From positions 48,106,201-48,170,200 of the forward strand of contig CM023538.1 in NCBI GenBank assembly GCA_013350335.1: a stretch of 64,000 bases of DNA, read 5' to 3'. Positions within the stretch are counted from its first letter, which is position 1. Each line of letters opens with the position of its first letter. The notes under the pieces were generated by a model, which ran no database searches, was not told the DNA's origin, and saw only the letters and a program-made list of their open reading frames with translations. This DNA comes from Chimonanthus salicifolius (lineage: Eukaryota; Streptophyta; Magnoliopsida; Laurales; Calycanthaceae). Of this stretch, positions 22,580 to 34,500 are shown piece after piece. The position numbers were made by a program, and so were the translations under genes.

Positions 22580-22757
22580 TGTAAATAATATATCTATAGT
22601 TAATAAATATGGTGGGAAACTGCAGGATATCCAGTGTAAAACTCCTACGGATGAGCCCACTATCCCTAGGGTACACCAAGAAAGGTTCAAACCCACAACC
22701 TCCAGCTTTCTGAGACGGGAAGCAACCAGTTGAGTTACACCCATATGAGTAATAACC
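22580..22757 (-). mobile_element. tRNA-derived SINE
   Basis: On the minus strand a tRNA-like head shows a box A-like segment (GTAACTCAACTGGTT) and a box B (GGTTTGAACCT) about 45 bases apart, the split pol III promoter of plant SINEs. A tRNA-unrelated body (CACTGGATATCCTGCAG) and an AT-rich tail follow. No target duplication resolved. A pseudo-tRNA is less likely because of the extra body. Confidence 0.65.
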
Positions 22758-23247
22758 TCTAATATTTATCATTATATGTTCTTTATCATACTACCATAAA
22801 ATTATTTTAAATTAGGAGATATCGCACAAGTGAGATATATTGTTGGATATCAACATATGACTTTTAAGTATTTATTATCTATTTTTGCACGGATAGTGCT
22901 CTGTTTGCACTATCTTTCTTACATGGGAATTTCAGCTTTTTTTATTTTGTGTTTTATTAAATTTGAGCTTTTTTTAATATAACATAGATATTCTCGTCCC
23001 ATATGGATGTGAGATTAATTCTACGAATATACAAAATCACTCACAAATCTTGTTATCAAGTAAAGTGATAGACGAAATCACTACCTCAAATATATTAATC
23101 TAAGGTTTCGATGCCCAGTGCATTGGATATTAAACCCGAGGAGATTATCTGATCTAATTGGTTGATTGACACAGAAACAATACATCATATAATTTCATGA
23201 AAATGAAAGGTTATTATCATCCTACTAATATGATTTGGGTCTGGATA

Positions 23248-23444
23248 GTGATCCGTACACCACCAAAATTAGTCCGCATACACCAAATGAAAACTTTCTT
23301 TTCAAAAATTCCATTTTACTCTCAACTTCATTATGGGAAGGTCTCGAAAAATGTGGAAAAGTAGTGAAGTTGAAAGTAAAATAGAATTTTTGAAAAAAAA
23401 TTCATTTAATTTGCGCTAACTAATTTTGATGATGTTCAGATCAC
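23248..23444. mobile_element. Fold-back MITE with TA flanks
   Basis: Almost the whole 197 bases fold on themselves. The left arm (GTGATCCGTACACCACCAAA and on) pairs with the right arm (ending GATGATGTTCAGATCAC), and the inner part CAAAAATTCCATTTTACT pairs with AGTAAAATAGAATTTTTG. TA lies at both edges (23246-23247 and 23445-23446). No coding capacity. The terminal bases are not the CTCCCTCCGT of classical Stowaway. Confidence 0.85.
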
Positions 23445-24094
23445 TACACAATTTAGGCTCAATATGACATTTGATTAGTTCAAGTTTTTGGAACGAAGTC
23501 TACACCATTGTCCAACAAGGATCAACTGAGTCGATTGGAGTCTATTCGAGTCAAATTGAGTCAAGATTAACTCAGTTTCTTAACATGGACATTTAGTTCC
23601 TTAGCTTAGAGAGTTGGAGAGCGTGTCTTTGACGTATACGGTTGTTATTGATGCGTGTACTTTACCTTGTTCCTATTGCATACCATGTCACGCTTGAATT
23701 ATGTTCCAATACTAGCTAGCTACTATATCAAATCATTCAATCACTCATCCTCTTCGCCAACTCTCTGTCACAATTACCAATTTCAAACAGGAGAAATCTT
23801 TCAACCAATACTTGAGTGTGAAAAAATAAAAATTAGATTTTTGGTTCAAAATTAGATTGAAAAATTTCAAGACTGATATTTTAGATTTCGAGTTGAAACT
23901 GAGCTCTCATTCTCATCACAAGCCCACCAACTATGAACATCAACGATTTCAAAGGTAAACATCTCTCTCTCCCTTTTTTTTCATTTTATTCACATAAGTT
24001 GTATTTGCATTCTATCTTCAAATATAATCATCAAATTAGCTCTCTAATCTAAACAAGGATTTGAAAAAAATGCAGTAAATCATGATGCATTAGA

Positions 24095-24278
24095 ACCTAA
24101 AAAGATTGGAGCAATAGTCATAAACCCGTCTCAGTAAGTGGAAGTTTTAAATTCAATTGTCATTCTACTCTAAAGGGCCACTTCTCGTAGAGTTACACTG
24201 TAGGTAGAGAGATTTACATATGCTCTAAGAATTAGTGGGGTGTACTAAAAAGTCTAGACATGTTCGTCAAAAAAAGCA
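24095..24278 (+). mobile_element. tRNA-derived SINE with 14-base target duplication
   Basis: A 184-base body with a box B-like TTTTAAATTCAA region and the typical plant SINE body (GTTACACTGTAGGTAGAGAG, then CTCTAAGAATTAGTGGGGTG), ending in a short A run. Both sides carry CATGATGCATTAGA (24081-24094 and 24279-24292), a perfect 14-base target duplication. Box A is degraded. Confidence 0.88.
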
Positions 24279-24292
24279 CATGATGCATTAGA

Positions 24293-25735
24293 GAAATCCT
24301 CTTTATTTAATATTCATTTATGTTTTTAATGTTTTCATATCTTGTTTTTTTTTAAAAAGAAATTCATGTCACTTTTCCTGTGTGGGAACACAAGAATGTT
24401 CTACTGCAGAAGGAAACCGTAATGGTTAGTAGAACAAATTTGACAATTTTTCTTTCAATTGTTACACTCATTTAATCTAAATAACCATTTCTGAATAAGA
24501 TCGTGTGTGCAATTCCTACTCATGACTTCATGAGAATCTTTTGGATTTGTACAGCTATTGGTCTGTATGTGACGTGTCCTCATTGCCTTTTTGTTTTCAT
24601 TACTTCAGGGTTATTTTTTAAATTCACATTTTTATTTATATATTATAAAAGAACATATTTTTTATGAAGTTTTGACTGTGACGATGATAAACATATTTTC
24701 CATAAAAGATACTTATTTGCATAATTTCTTATTTTCTGACAAAAACTTTATATCAAATTCCAGTACATTTAAACTTTTGAAAGAGATTATTATAATTTTT
24801 TTACAAAAGATGTTTTGTTTTATTCATTTTAAAGTTAAACCCAACTTCAGATTCCAGTTTTGTCTTGGGTACTTGAGGACCACCTGGAATTACCTTTAAT
24901 AATTATGACTGGTATTTTCTTTGTAATGCATTTAGATTTTTGGAAATTTAAGAAATCAGAAAATTTGAAAAAAAATTAATGCTTGAATTAGTGTACCAAG
25001 CTGAAGGTAGAAGAAATTTCAGCCTCTTCTCAGAATTTTCAGCCAGTTTACTTTTTGAATTTTAATTAGAATTAAATATCAGCCAAAATAGCCGTTATTA
25101 CTACATTTTTTGTGGAAAATTCGGTCCCTTAAAAGAGACCAAAATATCATTATAAGCTGAAAAAATATACTTAGGTTGAAAATCATCTAAAAATTTCCTT
25201 TGATGCAATTGTAACCATAAATGAAGAAAAGAGAACCATCTAACGTAGGCTTTCATATCTTCCCATCGAATGACCACCTGGACACTGGTGTATGCAGTGA
25301 CACTTTTGCATAGAATTTATCAATTAGAATTGTGATAGGTTCATTGAAAAAGTCTTTCTCCTACCGATGAGAAACTTGATTGATGTATGGAGTGACATTG
25401 ACACACTTGGTCTTGGAGTTTATCAAATAGAATGGTGATTGGTCTAGGTCTTCTCTTGAATATAAGGCCTAAGAATGAGAAGTAAAATTTAATCAATCAA
25501 GCTAAATTTTTAACTCATGTAAAATTTGATTATTAAATTATTTATTTTATTTTTGAAGTTTGCAGTATTAAAAAATATGACTTAATTAGTTTGACCAAAG
25601 TGATGTTTGGAGGGCCTCATATTCAAATAATGACCTTTTAAATGAACTCATCTCTCTTTCTCCATTTAGTAGTACATGTAACGACTTGCTCCACTAACAC
25701 AATATTGTTCACTTTGGCTAAAAAAAAAAAACCCT
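24293..25735. other. Unassigned AT-rich region
   Basis: I see no gene or recognisable element. Confidence 0.6.
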
Positions 25736-25739
25736 CTTA

Positions 25740-25990
25740 GCTTTACATTAGGCCCAAGTCTTCTGTTGGACCAAAACATGTTGTACTAGGTGGAGGGTGC
25801 TCTTCTTATATTCCCCCATATTTCTAGTCCCTGGGCGATATGGGACTTTTCTCTTCAAACACACACACCCATGGAATCTCTCGGTATCTCTCTAAGCACC
25901 CAATGCTATTGGGCCTAGAGTTATTAGACATGGGATATCACAATCTACCCTACTTAAACCCAAATCTGTCCTCGGCTTAGCCATATCACA
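25740..25990 (-). mobile_element. Possible small LTR or TRIM remnant
   Basis: On the minus strand the sequence runs from GTGATATCCCATGTC through GTCCCATATCGCCCAGGGAC to ACATGTTTTGGTCCAACAG. This layout is met at plant LTR starts. Borders and target duplication not found. Confidence 0.35.
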
Positions 25991-26099
25991 TAGGCAAAGG
26001 GCCCACGTAGATAGAGAGTTGCTACTTTCCCAACTTACCACAACTCAGAAAACTCAGCAACTCATTCTTGCCAATTGCTATTTCCCAACTCACTGGTGA

Positions 26100-26500
26100 T
26101 TGGAGGATAATAATAATATCGGCCCATATGTTTCGTATCAATTAATACATATTGGATTTTTAAATTCGATATGTATTAGCTAATACAATCTGAATCGATC
26201 GTACAATGTATATATATAAGTGATATCGACTGATAAAATGGTCATGATATCGTCGATATGTATTAATATTGGTGATTTGAAAAAAATTGAAAAACGGTGG
26301 GGGCCAAGGTGATATCGTGGCCGATATTGAATACATATCAATCAAAATATCAGCCGACATTTAAGTTTCTAATTTTTTTTATTTATTTTTTAAATTAGAA
26401 AAAAAAATTCCAATATTTTCAAAAAGTGAAAAAGAAGAGAGAGAATGATATCGGCCGATATCCAAGATACGAGATATCAGCCGATATCAAGAAATAGTGA
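26100..26500. repeat. GATATCGGCC-rich tract
   Basis: Repeated GATATC, CGATAT and CGGCCGATAT palindromes and an inverted repeat built on ATACATAT/ATATGTAT. A poly(T) run follows at 26523-26539. The origin is not known to me. Confidence 0.6.
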
Positions 26501-28155
26501 TATTTCTCCCCTTCAACCGTTGTTTTTTTTTTTTTTTTTCAATTGATAATATTAATATAAAGAGACGATTTAGAATCAAATTTTCTGAAAAGCTCTAATG
26601 CCACTAAATTTTGTGATAGTTGAACTATATATAATCTTCAACATCAGCATATAATTTTATTTTGAAGTTACCAACTATACGAAATGAATGACAGTCAATG
26701 AATCTTAGGATATAGATTCATACTTAAGTATCCAACTCTAACTAAATTTTAATATAAAAATAATAGAGCAATATGACCTCACATTCTAAAACTGAGGCAT
26801 GCCACGTTTCCTCTTTAATGTCAAGAATTACCTGTTCTTCCGACAGAATCTAAACATTGACAACACATCGAAGCAATCTGATTTCTAACCAATAGAAAAT
26901 CTTCGTGATCATGAGACAATTCTCTCCGTTTCTCTTGACAAGTAAACAAAAAGAAGTAAATCGACTGTTGTAACTCTCTTCAAAGCAAAGAAGCAAAGCA
27001 TCTCGCGTTTGGATTGCGAGTTTTTTTCTTGTGAGCAACAACCTTACTTTTCTGAAATTAGCTTCTTCTTTACTTATTTTGTTAATTAATTGTTCTATCT
27101 TTTTCTGTTGAAAATCCACTTTAAAGTTGGGAATCTAATGCTAAATGCCATGCATTATTATGCTAATCTTCATGTTGGCTGTGTTACGGAGTTGGAGCTT
27201 ATTACTCCCAATTGACAAAATTATCATTTGATTTTTTTTCGAAGGAATTCAGAGACGAAAATTTGATCTGGGTTTCGTTCTTTTTGTTGATGTTATCTGT
27301 TTATGGTGTCTACTTGTATGTAGTAATGCATTTGAAGTGTATTTTGAATTAGGCTCTTGGATTTGCACTTTGTTTTGTCTCTTTTGCCTTCAGCATGTAT
27401 TCTCTGCTGAGGAGTTGAATGTTTTAATCAGAAAATTAACTTTTATACTTCCAAAGGAGTTAAGAACTGAAAACTGTACATGGTTTGGCCTTTCTCATTG
27501 ATCTCTATTCCTGGGTCCAGTTTCTTGAAACAATATTGATGAAGTATCTTTTAAAGTAGACACTGAGACATGAGTTTAGCTTTTCTCCTTCTATGGTGAT
27601 TATGGTGGAGCTGTTGAGTTCTTAGGTTGTTGGATTTTTCTTCTTTTAGCAGGAAACAAACGGTTTGAGATATTGAATTAAACTTGGAATCCACTTCTTG
27701 GTTGTAGCAAAAAAAATTATCTAAAAGAAAATGGAGTGGAATTGTCTTACCTTTTAGGATTTTTGGATTTTGCTGGTTATGAGGCCGCTTAGAGATTTGG
27801 TTGAGACATCTATGATCTTTTAAGAGATTAGAAATCTTGCACCTTTTTCTTCTTCTCTTTCTTCTGCTTAATCTCCTTATCTATTTTGACAAATCCTAGT
27901 TTTCCTTTTCCTTCGAGCATTTTAGTAAAATTATTGTTTGACCCTTTAAATTTTATTATTTTGATCTCTCTATTTTATTTTTCTAATTAAACACATCCCT
28001 AATATGTTCTGTGTCTTTTGCTTTCAATGTAGTTAGCTTTCGCTATGTCACTCTTCTATTGGTTTTGTTTATTGAGTTTCGGTCATTCACATTCCCTTTT
28101 CTCATGATTGGAAAAGAACCAACAATGTATTAAGAATTATAGTTGAAACAAGAAA
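26501..28155 (+). promoter_or_regulatory. Upstream region of the At1g10660-like gene
   Basis: It presumably contains promoter and 5' UTR, possibly with a 5' UTR intron. No specific TATA box or start site can be fixed. A 89-codon minus-strand frame at 26850-27119 has no recognisable content. Confidence 0.4.
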
Positions 28156-28533
28156 ATGATCTCCATGGATTTGGTAGCAGGATCTTCTAAAACTTCTTGG
28201 CAGCCATTCATGACTGCTGATACAACCACCTCAGTTTATTGGTTGAATTGGAGAGTTCTGGTCAGTGCAATTTGGGTCCTGTCATCAATGATTACCTCAA
28301 TGTTCTTGATATGGAAATATGAAGGTTCCAGTGCCATAAGACATGAAAGAAGAGAGAACAATCAAGAAGCAGGGAATTATTTGTATGTGTATGAATCTTG
28401 GAGGCCATGTCTGAAAGAAATCCATCCCGCTTGGCTCCTAGCCTTTCGGTTCGTTGCATTTCTTGTACTCTTGGCATTGCTCACTGCAAATACTGTTGTT
28501 GATGGAGGTGGCATCTTTTACTTCTATACTCAG
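28156..28533 (+). CDS. Exon 1 of the membrane protein gene
   Basis: It starts [18 protein letters not shown]; the second Met (28165) is an alternative start. It continues [16 protein letters not shown] and a hydrophobic stretch [18 protein letters not shown], then [20 protein letters not shown] and [16 protein letters not shown], ending [10 protein letters not shown]. Two transmembrane segments are visible. The expected donor after TQ is missing, and the frame runs on to a stop at 28558-28560. Confidence 0.88.
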
Positions 28534-31500
28534 GAAGAAAACTGTCTTATTTTCATATAACCAAGGCACTTATGGTGGATTTTGTTGATAATTCTCTGAG
28601 ATTGTCGAGAGCTAATTGGACACTTCAGTTTATTGCAGTTTAAGCAAATATCACTGGAATCTCTGTCGAAATATATTTAGATTATCCTAATTATAATGTA
28701 ATTAGGATTCTAGTTTGGGTTTACCTCTAATTAAGAGGTGTATTTGATTTATAATTAGTTAAGTGTTTGAGTCTGATTATGATAGCCCTATGGTCGGATA
28801 GAGGCTATATATAGATGTAATAGTTTAGATATTCAATACAATTTTCTCCTTTCTAACATGGTATCAGAGCAGGTTAGGATTATGATCTGAGAGTCAATTT
28901 CCCGTGGGTTTCTCTTCTCTCCCTCTGCCCGAGGAATCTCGTCGGCAGAGGGAGAGGACTCTATGCACATGCTTCCACATGTTTTTTCATCTGATCTTCT
29001 CTGTTCTCACTACACCAATCAACGTTTTCTGATCTGATCTTCTCCACCACTGCAACGTCCATTGGCACTGTTCTTCGTCTGCACTTCCTGCTGCTTTAGT
29101 CGATCTGGATCTACCTATGTGAGGGATCCACCGATTTCAGATCTCGGTCCTAGTTTGCATAATCGGTTTGCATCAAGCAACCACCACCGACACCCCCAAC
29201 CATCATTGTTTCCGTCTGCAACGCCTGAGGTGCTACCATTGTTGTAGTTGGCAGAGAAAGACCATTGTAACCCGACCACAGCAGGCCCTGTTTCCGTTCC
29301 CAGCAACTAGATCACATCCTTGCAGTCTCGCCCCTCAAATCTGCACCCGATTTGGGAAAGGGGTGAGAGAATAGATCTAGAAGTTTTGAATCACCCAGCA
29401 GTGTTCTGTCTTCGTTCCGTCTTCACCAAATCCCGATCCAGCGACTACCCGAGGATTATGATCTGAGAGTCAATTTCCCGTGGGTTTCTCTTCTCTCCCT
29501 CTGCCCGAGGAATCTCGTCGGCAGAGGGAGAGGACTCTATGCACCTGCTTCCACATGTTTTTTCATCTGATCTTCTCTGTTCTCACTACACCAATCAACG
29601 TTTTCTGATCTGATCTTCTCCACCACTGCAACGTCCATTGGCACTGTTCTTCGTCTGCACTTCCTGCTGCTTTAGTCGATCTGGATCTACCTATGTGAGG
29701 GATCCACCGATTTCAGATCTCGGTCCTAGTTTGCATAATCGGTTTGCATCAAGCAACCACCACCGACACCCCCAACCATCATTGTTTCCGTCTGCAACGC
29801 CTGAGGTGCTACCATTGTTGTAGTTGGCAGAGAAAGACCATTGTAACCCGACCACAGCAGGCCCTGTTTCCGTTCCCAGCAACTAGATCACATCCTTGCA
29901 GTCTCGCCCCTCAAATCTGCACCCGATTTGGGAAAGGGGTGAGAGAATAGATCTAGAAGTTTTGAATCACCCAGCAGTGTTCTGTCTTCGTTCCGTCTTC
30001 ACCAAATCCCGATCCAGCGACTACCCGAGGATTATGATCTGAGAGTCAATTTCCCGTGGGTTTCTCTTCTCTCCCTCTGCCCGAGGAATCTCGTCGGCAG
30101 AGGGAGAGGACTCTATGCACATGCTTCCACATGTTTTTTCATCTGATCTTCTCTGTTCTCACTACACCAATCAACGTTTTCTGATCTGATCTTCTCCACC
30201 ACTGCAACGTCCATTGGCACTGTTCTTCGTCTGCACTTCCTGCTGCTTTAGTCGATCTGGATCTACCTATGTGAGGGATCCACCGATTTCAGATCTCGGT
30301 CCTAGTTTGCATAATCGGTTTGCATCAAGCAACCACCACCGACACCCCCAACCATCATTGTTTCCGTCTGCAACGCCTGAGGTGCTACCATTGTTGTAGT
30401 TGGCAGAGAAAGACCATTGTAACCCGACCACAGCAGGCCCTGTTTCCGTTCCCAGCAACTAGATCACATCCTTGCAGTCTCGCCCCTCAAATCTGCACCC
30501 GATTTGGGAAAGGGGTGAGAGAATAGATCTAGAAGTTTTGAATCACCCAGCAGTGTTCTGTCTTCGTTCCGTCTTCACCAAATCCCGATCCAGCGACTAC
30601 CCGAGGATTATGATCTGAGAGTCAATTTCCCGTGGGTTTCTCTTCTCTCCCTCTGCCCGAGGAATCTCGTCGGCAGAGGGAGAGGACTCTATGCACATGC
30701 TTCCACATGTTTTTTCATCTGATCTTCTCTGTTCTCACTACACCAATCAACGTTTTCTGATCTGATCTTCTCCACCACTGCAACGTCCATTGGCACTGTT
30801 CTTCGTCTGCACTTCCTGCTGCTTTAGTCGATCTGGATCTACCTATGTGAGGGATCCACCGATTTCAGATCTCGGTCCTAGTTTGCATAATCGGTTTGCA
30901 TCAAGCAACCACCACCGACACCCCCAACCATCATTGTTTCCGTCTGCAACGCCTGAGGTGCTACCATTGTTGTAGTTGGCAGAGAAAGACCATTGTAACC
31001 CGACCACAGCAGGCCCTGTTTCCGTTCCCAGCAACTAGATCACATCCTTGCAGTCTCGCCCCTCAAATCTGCACCCGATTTGGGAAAGGGGTGAGAGAAT
31101 AGATCTAGAAGTTTTGAATCACCCAGCAGTGTTCTGTCTTCGTTCCGTCTTCACCAAATCCCGATCCAGCGACTACCCGAGGATTATGATCTGAGAGTCA
31201 ATTTCCCGTGGGTTTCTCTTCTCTCCCTCTGCCCGAGGAATCTCGTCGGCAGAGGGAGAGGACTCTATGCACCTGCTTCCACATGTTTTTTCATCTGATC
31301 TTCTCTGTTCTCACTACACCAATCAACGTTTTCTGATCTGATCTTCTCCACCACTGCAACGTCCATTGGCACTGTTCTTCGTCTGCACTTCCTGCTGCTT
31401 TAGTCGATCTGGATCTACCTATGTGAGGGATCCACCGCTTTCAGATCTCGGTCCTAGTTTGCATAATCGGTTTGCATCAAGCAACCACCACCGACACCCG

Positions 31501-34500
31501 CAACCATCATTGTTTCCGTCTGCAACGCCTGAGGTGCTACCATTGTTGTAGTTGGCAGAGAAAGACCATTGTAACCCGACCACAGCAGGCCCTGTTTCCG
31601 TTCCCAGCAACTAGATCACATCCTTGCAGTCTCGCCCCTCAAATCTGCACCCGATTTGGGAAAGGGGTGAGAGAATAGATCTAGAAGTTTTGAATCACCC
31701 AGCAGTGTTCTGTCTTCGTTCCGTCTTCACCAAATCCCGATCCAGCGACTACCCGAGGATTATGATCTGAGAGTCAATTTCCCGTGGGTTTCTCTTCTCT
31801 CCCTCTGCCCGAGGAATCTCGTCGGCAGAGGGAGAGGACTCTATGCACCTGCTTCCACATGTTTTTTCATCTGATCTTCTCTGTTCTCACTACACCAATC
31901 AACGTTTTCTGATCTGATCTTCTCCACCACTGCAACGTCCATTGTCACTGTTCTTCGTCTGCACTTCCTGCTGCTTTAGTCGATCTGGATCTACCTATGT
32001 GAGGGATCCACCGATTTCAGATCTCGGTCCTAGTTTGCATAATCGGTTTGCATCAAGCAACCACCACCGACACCCCCAACCATCATTGTTTCCGTCTGCA
32101 ACGCCTGAGGTGCTACCATTGTTGTAGTTGGCAGAGAAAAACCATTGTAACCCGACCACAGCAGGCCCTGTTTCCGTTCCCAGCAACTAGATCACATCCT
32201 TGCAGTCTCGCCCCTCAAATCTGCACCCGATTTGGGAAAGGGGTGAGAGAATAGATCTAGAAGTTTTGAATCACCCAGCAGTGTTCTGTCTTCGTTCCGT
32301 CTTCACCAAATCCCGATCCAGCGACTACCCGAGGATTATGATCTGAGAGTCAATTTCCCGTGGGTTTCTCTTCTCTCCCTCTGCCCGAGGAATCTCGTCG
32401 GCAGAGGGAGAGGACTTTATGCACCTGCTTCCACATGTTTTTTCATCTGATCTTCTCTGTTCTCACTACACCAATCAACGTTTTCTGATCTGATCTTCTC
32501 CACCACTGCAACGTCCATTGGCACTGTTCTTCGTCTGCACTTCCTGCTGCTTTAGTCGATCTGGATCTACCTATGTGAGGGATCCACCGATTTCAGATCT
32601 CGGTCCTAGTTTGCATAATCGGTTTGCATCAAGCAACCACCACCGACACCCCCAACCATCATTGTTTCCGTCTGCAACGCCTGAGGTGCTACCATTGTTG
32701 TAGTTGGCAGAGAAAGACCATTGTAACCCGACCACAGCAGGCCCTGTTTCCGTTCCCAGCAACTAGATCACATCCTTGCAGTCTCGCCCCTCAAATCTGC
32801 ACCCGATTTGGGAAAGGGGTGAGAGAATAGATCTAGAAGTTTTGAATCACCCAGCAGTGTTGTGTCTTCGTTCCGTCTTCACCAAATCCCGATCCAGCGA
32901 CTACCCGAGGATTATGATCTGAGAGTCAATTTCCCGTGGGTTTCTCTTCTCTCCCTCTGCCCGAGGAATCTCGTCGGCAGAGGGAGAGGACTCTATGCAC
33001 ATGCTTCCACATGTTTTTTCATCTGATCTTCTCTGTTCCCACTACACCAATCAACGTTTTCTGATCTGATCTTCTCCACCACTGCAACGTCCATTGGCAC
33101 TGTTCTTCGTCTGCACTTCCTGTTGCTTTAGTCGATCTGGATCTACCTTTGTGAGGGATCCACCGATTTCAGATCTCGGTCCTAGTTTGCATAATCGGTT
33201 TGCATCAAGCAACCACCACCAACACCCCCAACCATCATTGTTTCCGTCTGCAACGCCTGAGGTGCTACCATTGTTGTAGTTGGCAGAGAAAGACCATTGT
33301 AACCCGACCACAGCAGGCCCTGTTTCCGTTCCCAGCAACTAGATCACATCCTTGCAGTCTCGCCCCTCAAATCTGCACCCGATTTGGGAAAGGGGTGAGA
33401 GAATAGATCTAGAAGTTTTGAATCACCCAGCAGTGTTCTGTCTTCGTTCCGTCTTCACCAAATCCCGATCCAGCGACTACCCGACTTCGTACGTACATCA
33501 CCGGACTTGCAACTGCCAGTCTGCATCTTTTCTGCACCAATTCCTCACTGCCGGCCTGTTCATGTCTGTACCTGCCTGAGACTTCAATCACTGCTACAGC
33601 GCTGCTCACGCTGTTGACGCAGGTTCCGCCTCTATGATTCCGGGATTGGTTTCCACTGTATCAGCAGCCACGCCGGACTCAACCAGATCCAGAGATCAGA
33701 TCTGAAATCTGTGGCTACTGAAGGCAGCGTTTCATCGCTGCAACCAGATCTGAGATCTGAAACCCATTCGGCCGGAGGCTAAACCCTTGGGCCGGAACTG
33801 AGCAGCGCCAGATCACCGCTGAAATCGCGGTGCGTCTTGGAAATATGCGGCAATAACGGCGAAGAAGCCGGATCGCCGCAGAAATCGCGGTACATCCAAA
33901 GAAGAAGCGGCTGACGGTGCTTCCAAGGAAGAAGACGCGGCGTCAGTCCAAGGAAGAAGAAGAAGAAGCAGTTGAAACGTTGATCTCCAGCCCATGATGC
34001 TTCATCGGCTTCCAACCGTCTATTTTGCAATCATCACCTGCATTGGAACAACGTTTGCCCCGCTGTGCACAAGAAGAACTAATATTCTAGGTGCGCAAGT
34101 GGAACCCAGATCTGCATCTTTGTCCACCAATTCAAACTTGTATTCCAGTATTTCTTCTCGTTCCAGTCAGGGAGATCTATACCAAGAAGAAAGGGAGAGA
34201 GAACATATGAGATCTGTGATGACCATTGCTCAGCCTCCTCTTTGCAGTTATCACACCGTTTTTTTGCTGCTGCTGTTTTTTCGACCACATTTGTTAGTGC
34301 TCACATTGGAGTACTGTTTTGGGTGACTCGTCAAATCACCAATTTGGGTCTTGCCATTCGAGCACACCTCATTATGCCGTTTCTCCAACGGTCTGTTTAG
34401 CTGAATAAAGGGACACAAATTGCCCTTCACGCCTTGTTTTGTCATTTCTCGAAAATGAGATGCCATGTTTTGGACATATGTCCATTTGTTGTGAAATTCA

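Noticed and set aside
22580..22757. Functional tRNA gene on the minus strand
   Set aside because: Box A and B are there, but the arms do not close into a full cloverleaf and an unrelated body follows, as in a SINE.
26850..27119. 89-codon minus-strand frame upstream of the membrane protein gene
   Set aside because: No recognisable content, and the region is probably promoter or 5' UTR of the plus-strand gene.
29062..33406. Repeated small frames (61-68 codons) in every 576-base unit on both strands
   Set aside because: They recur only because the DNA repeats. No domain is recognisable and overlapping frames on both strands are equally open.
33994..34326. 110-codon frame in the array element, tested as a gag relic
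   Set aside because: No zinc knuckle or copia/gypsy gag motif can be read, and the frame is not continued by neighbours.
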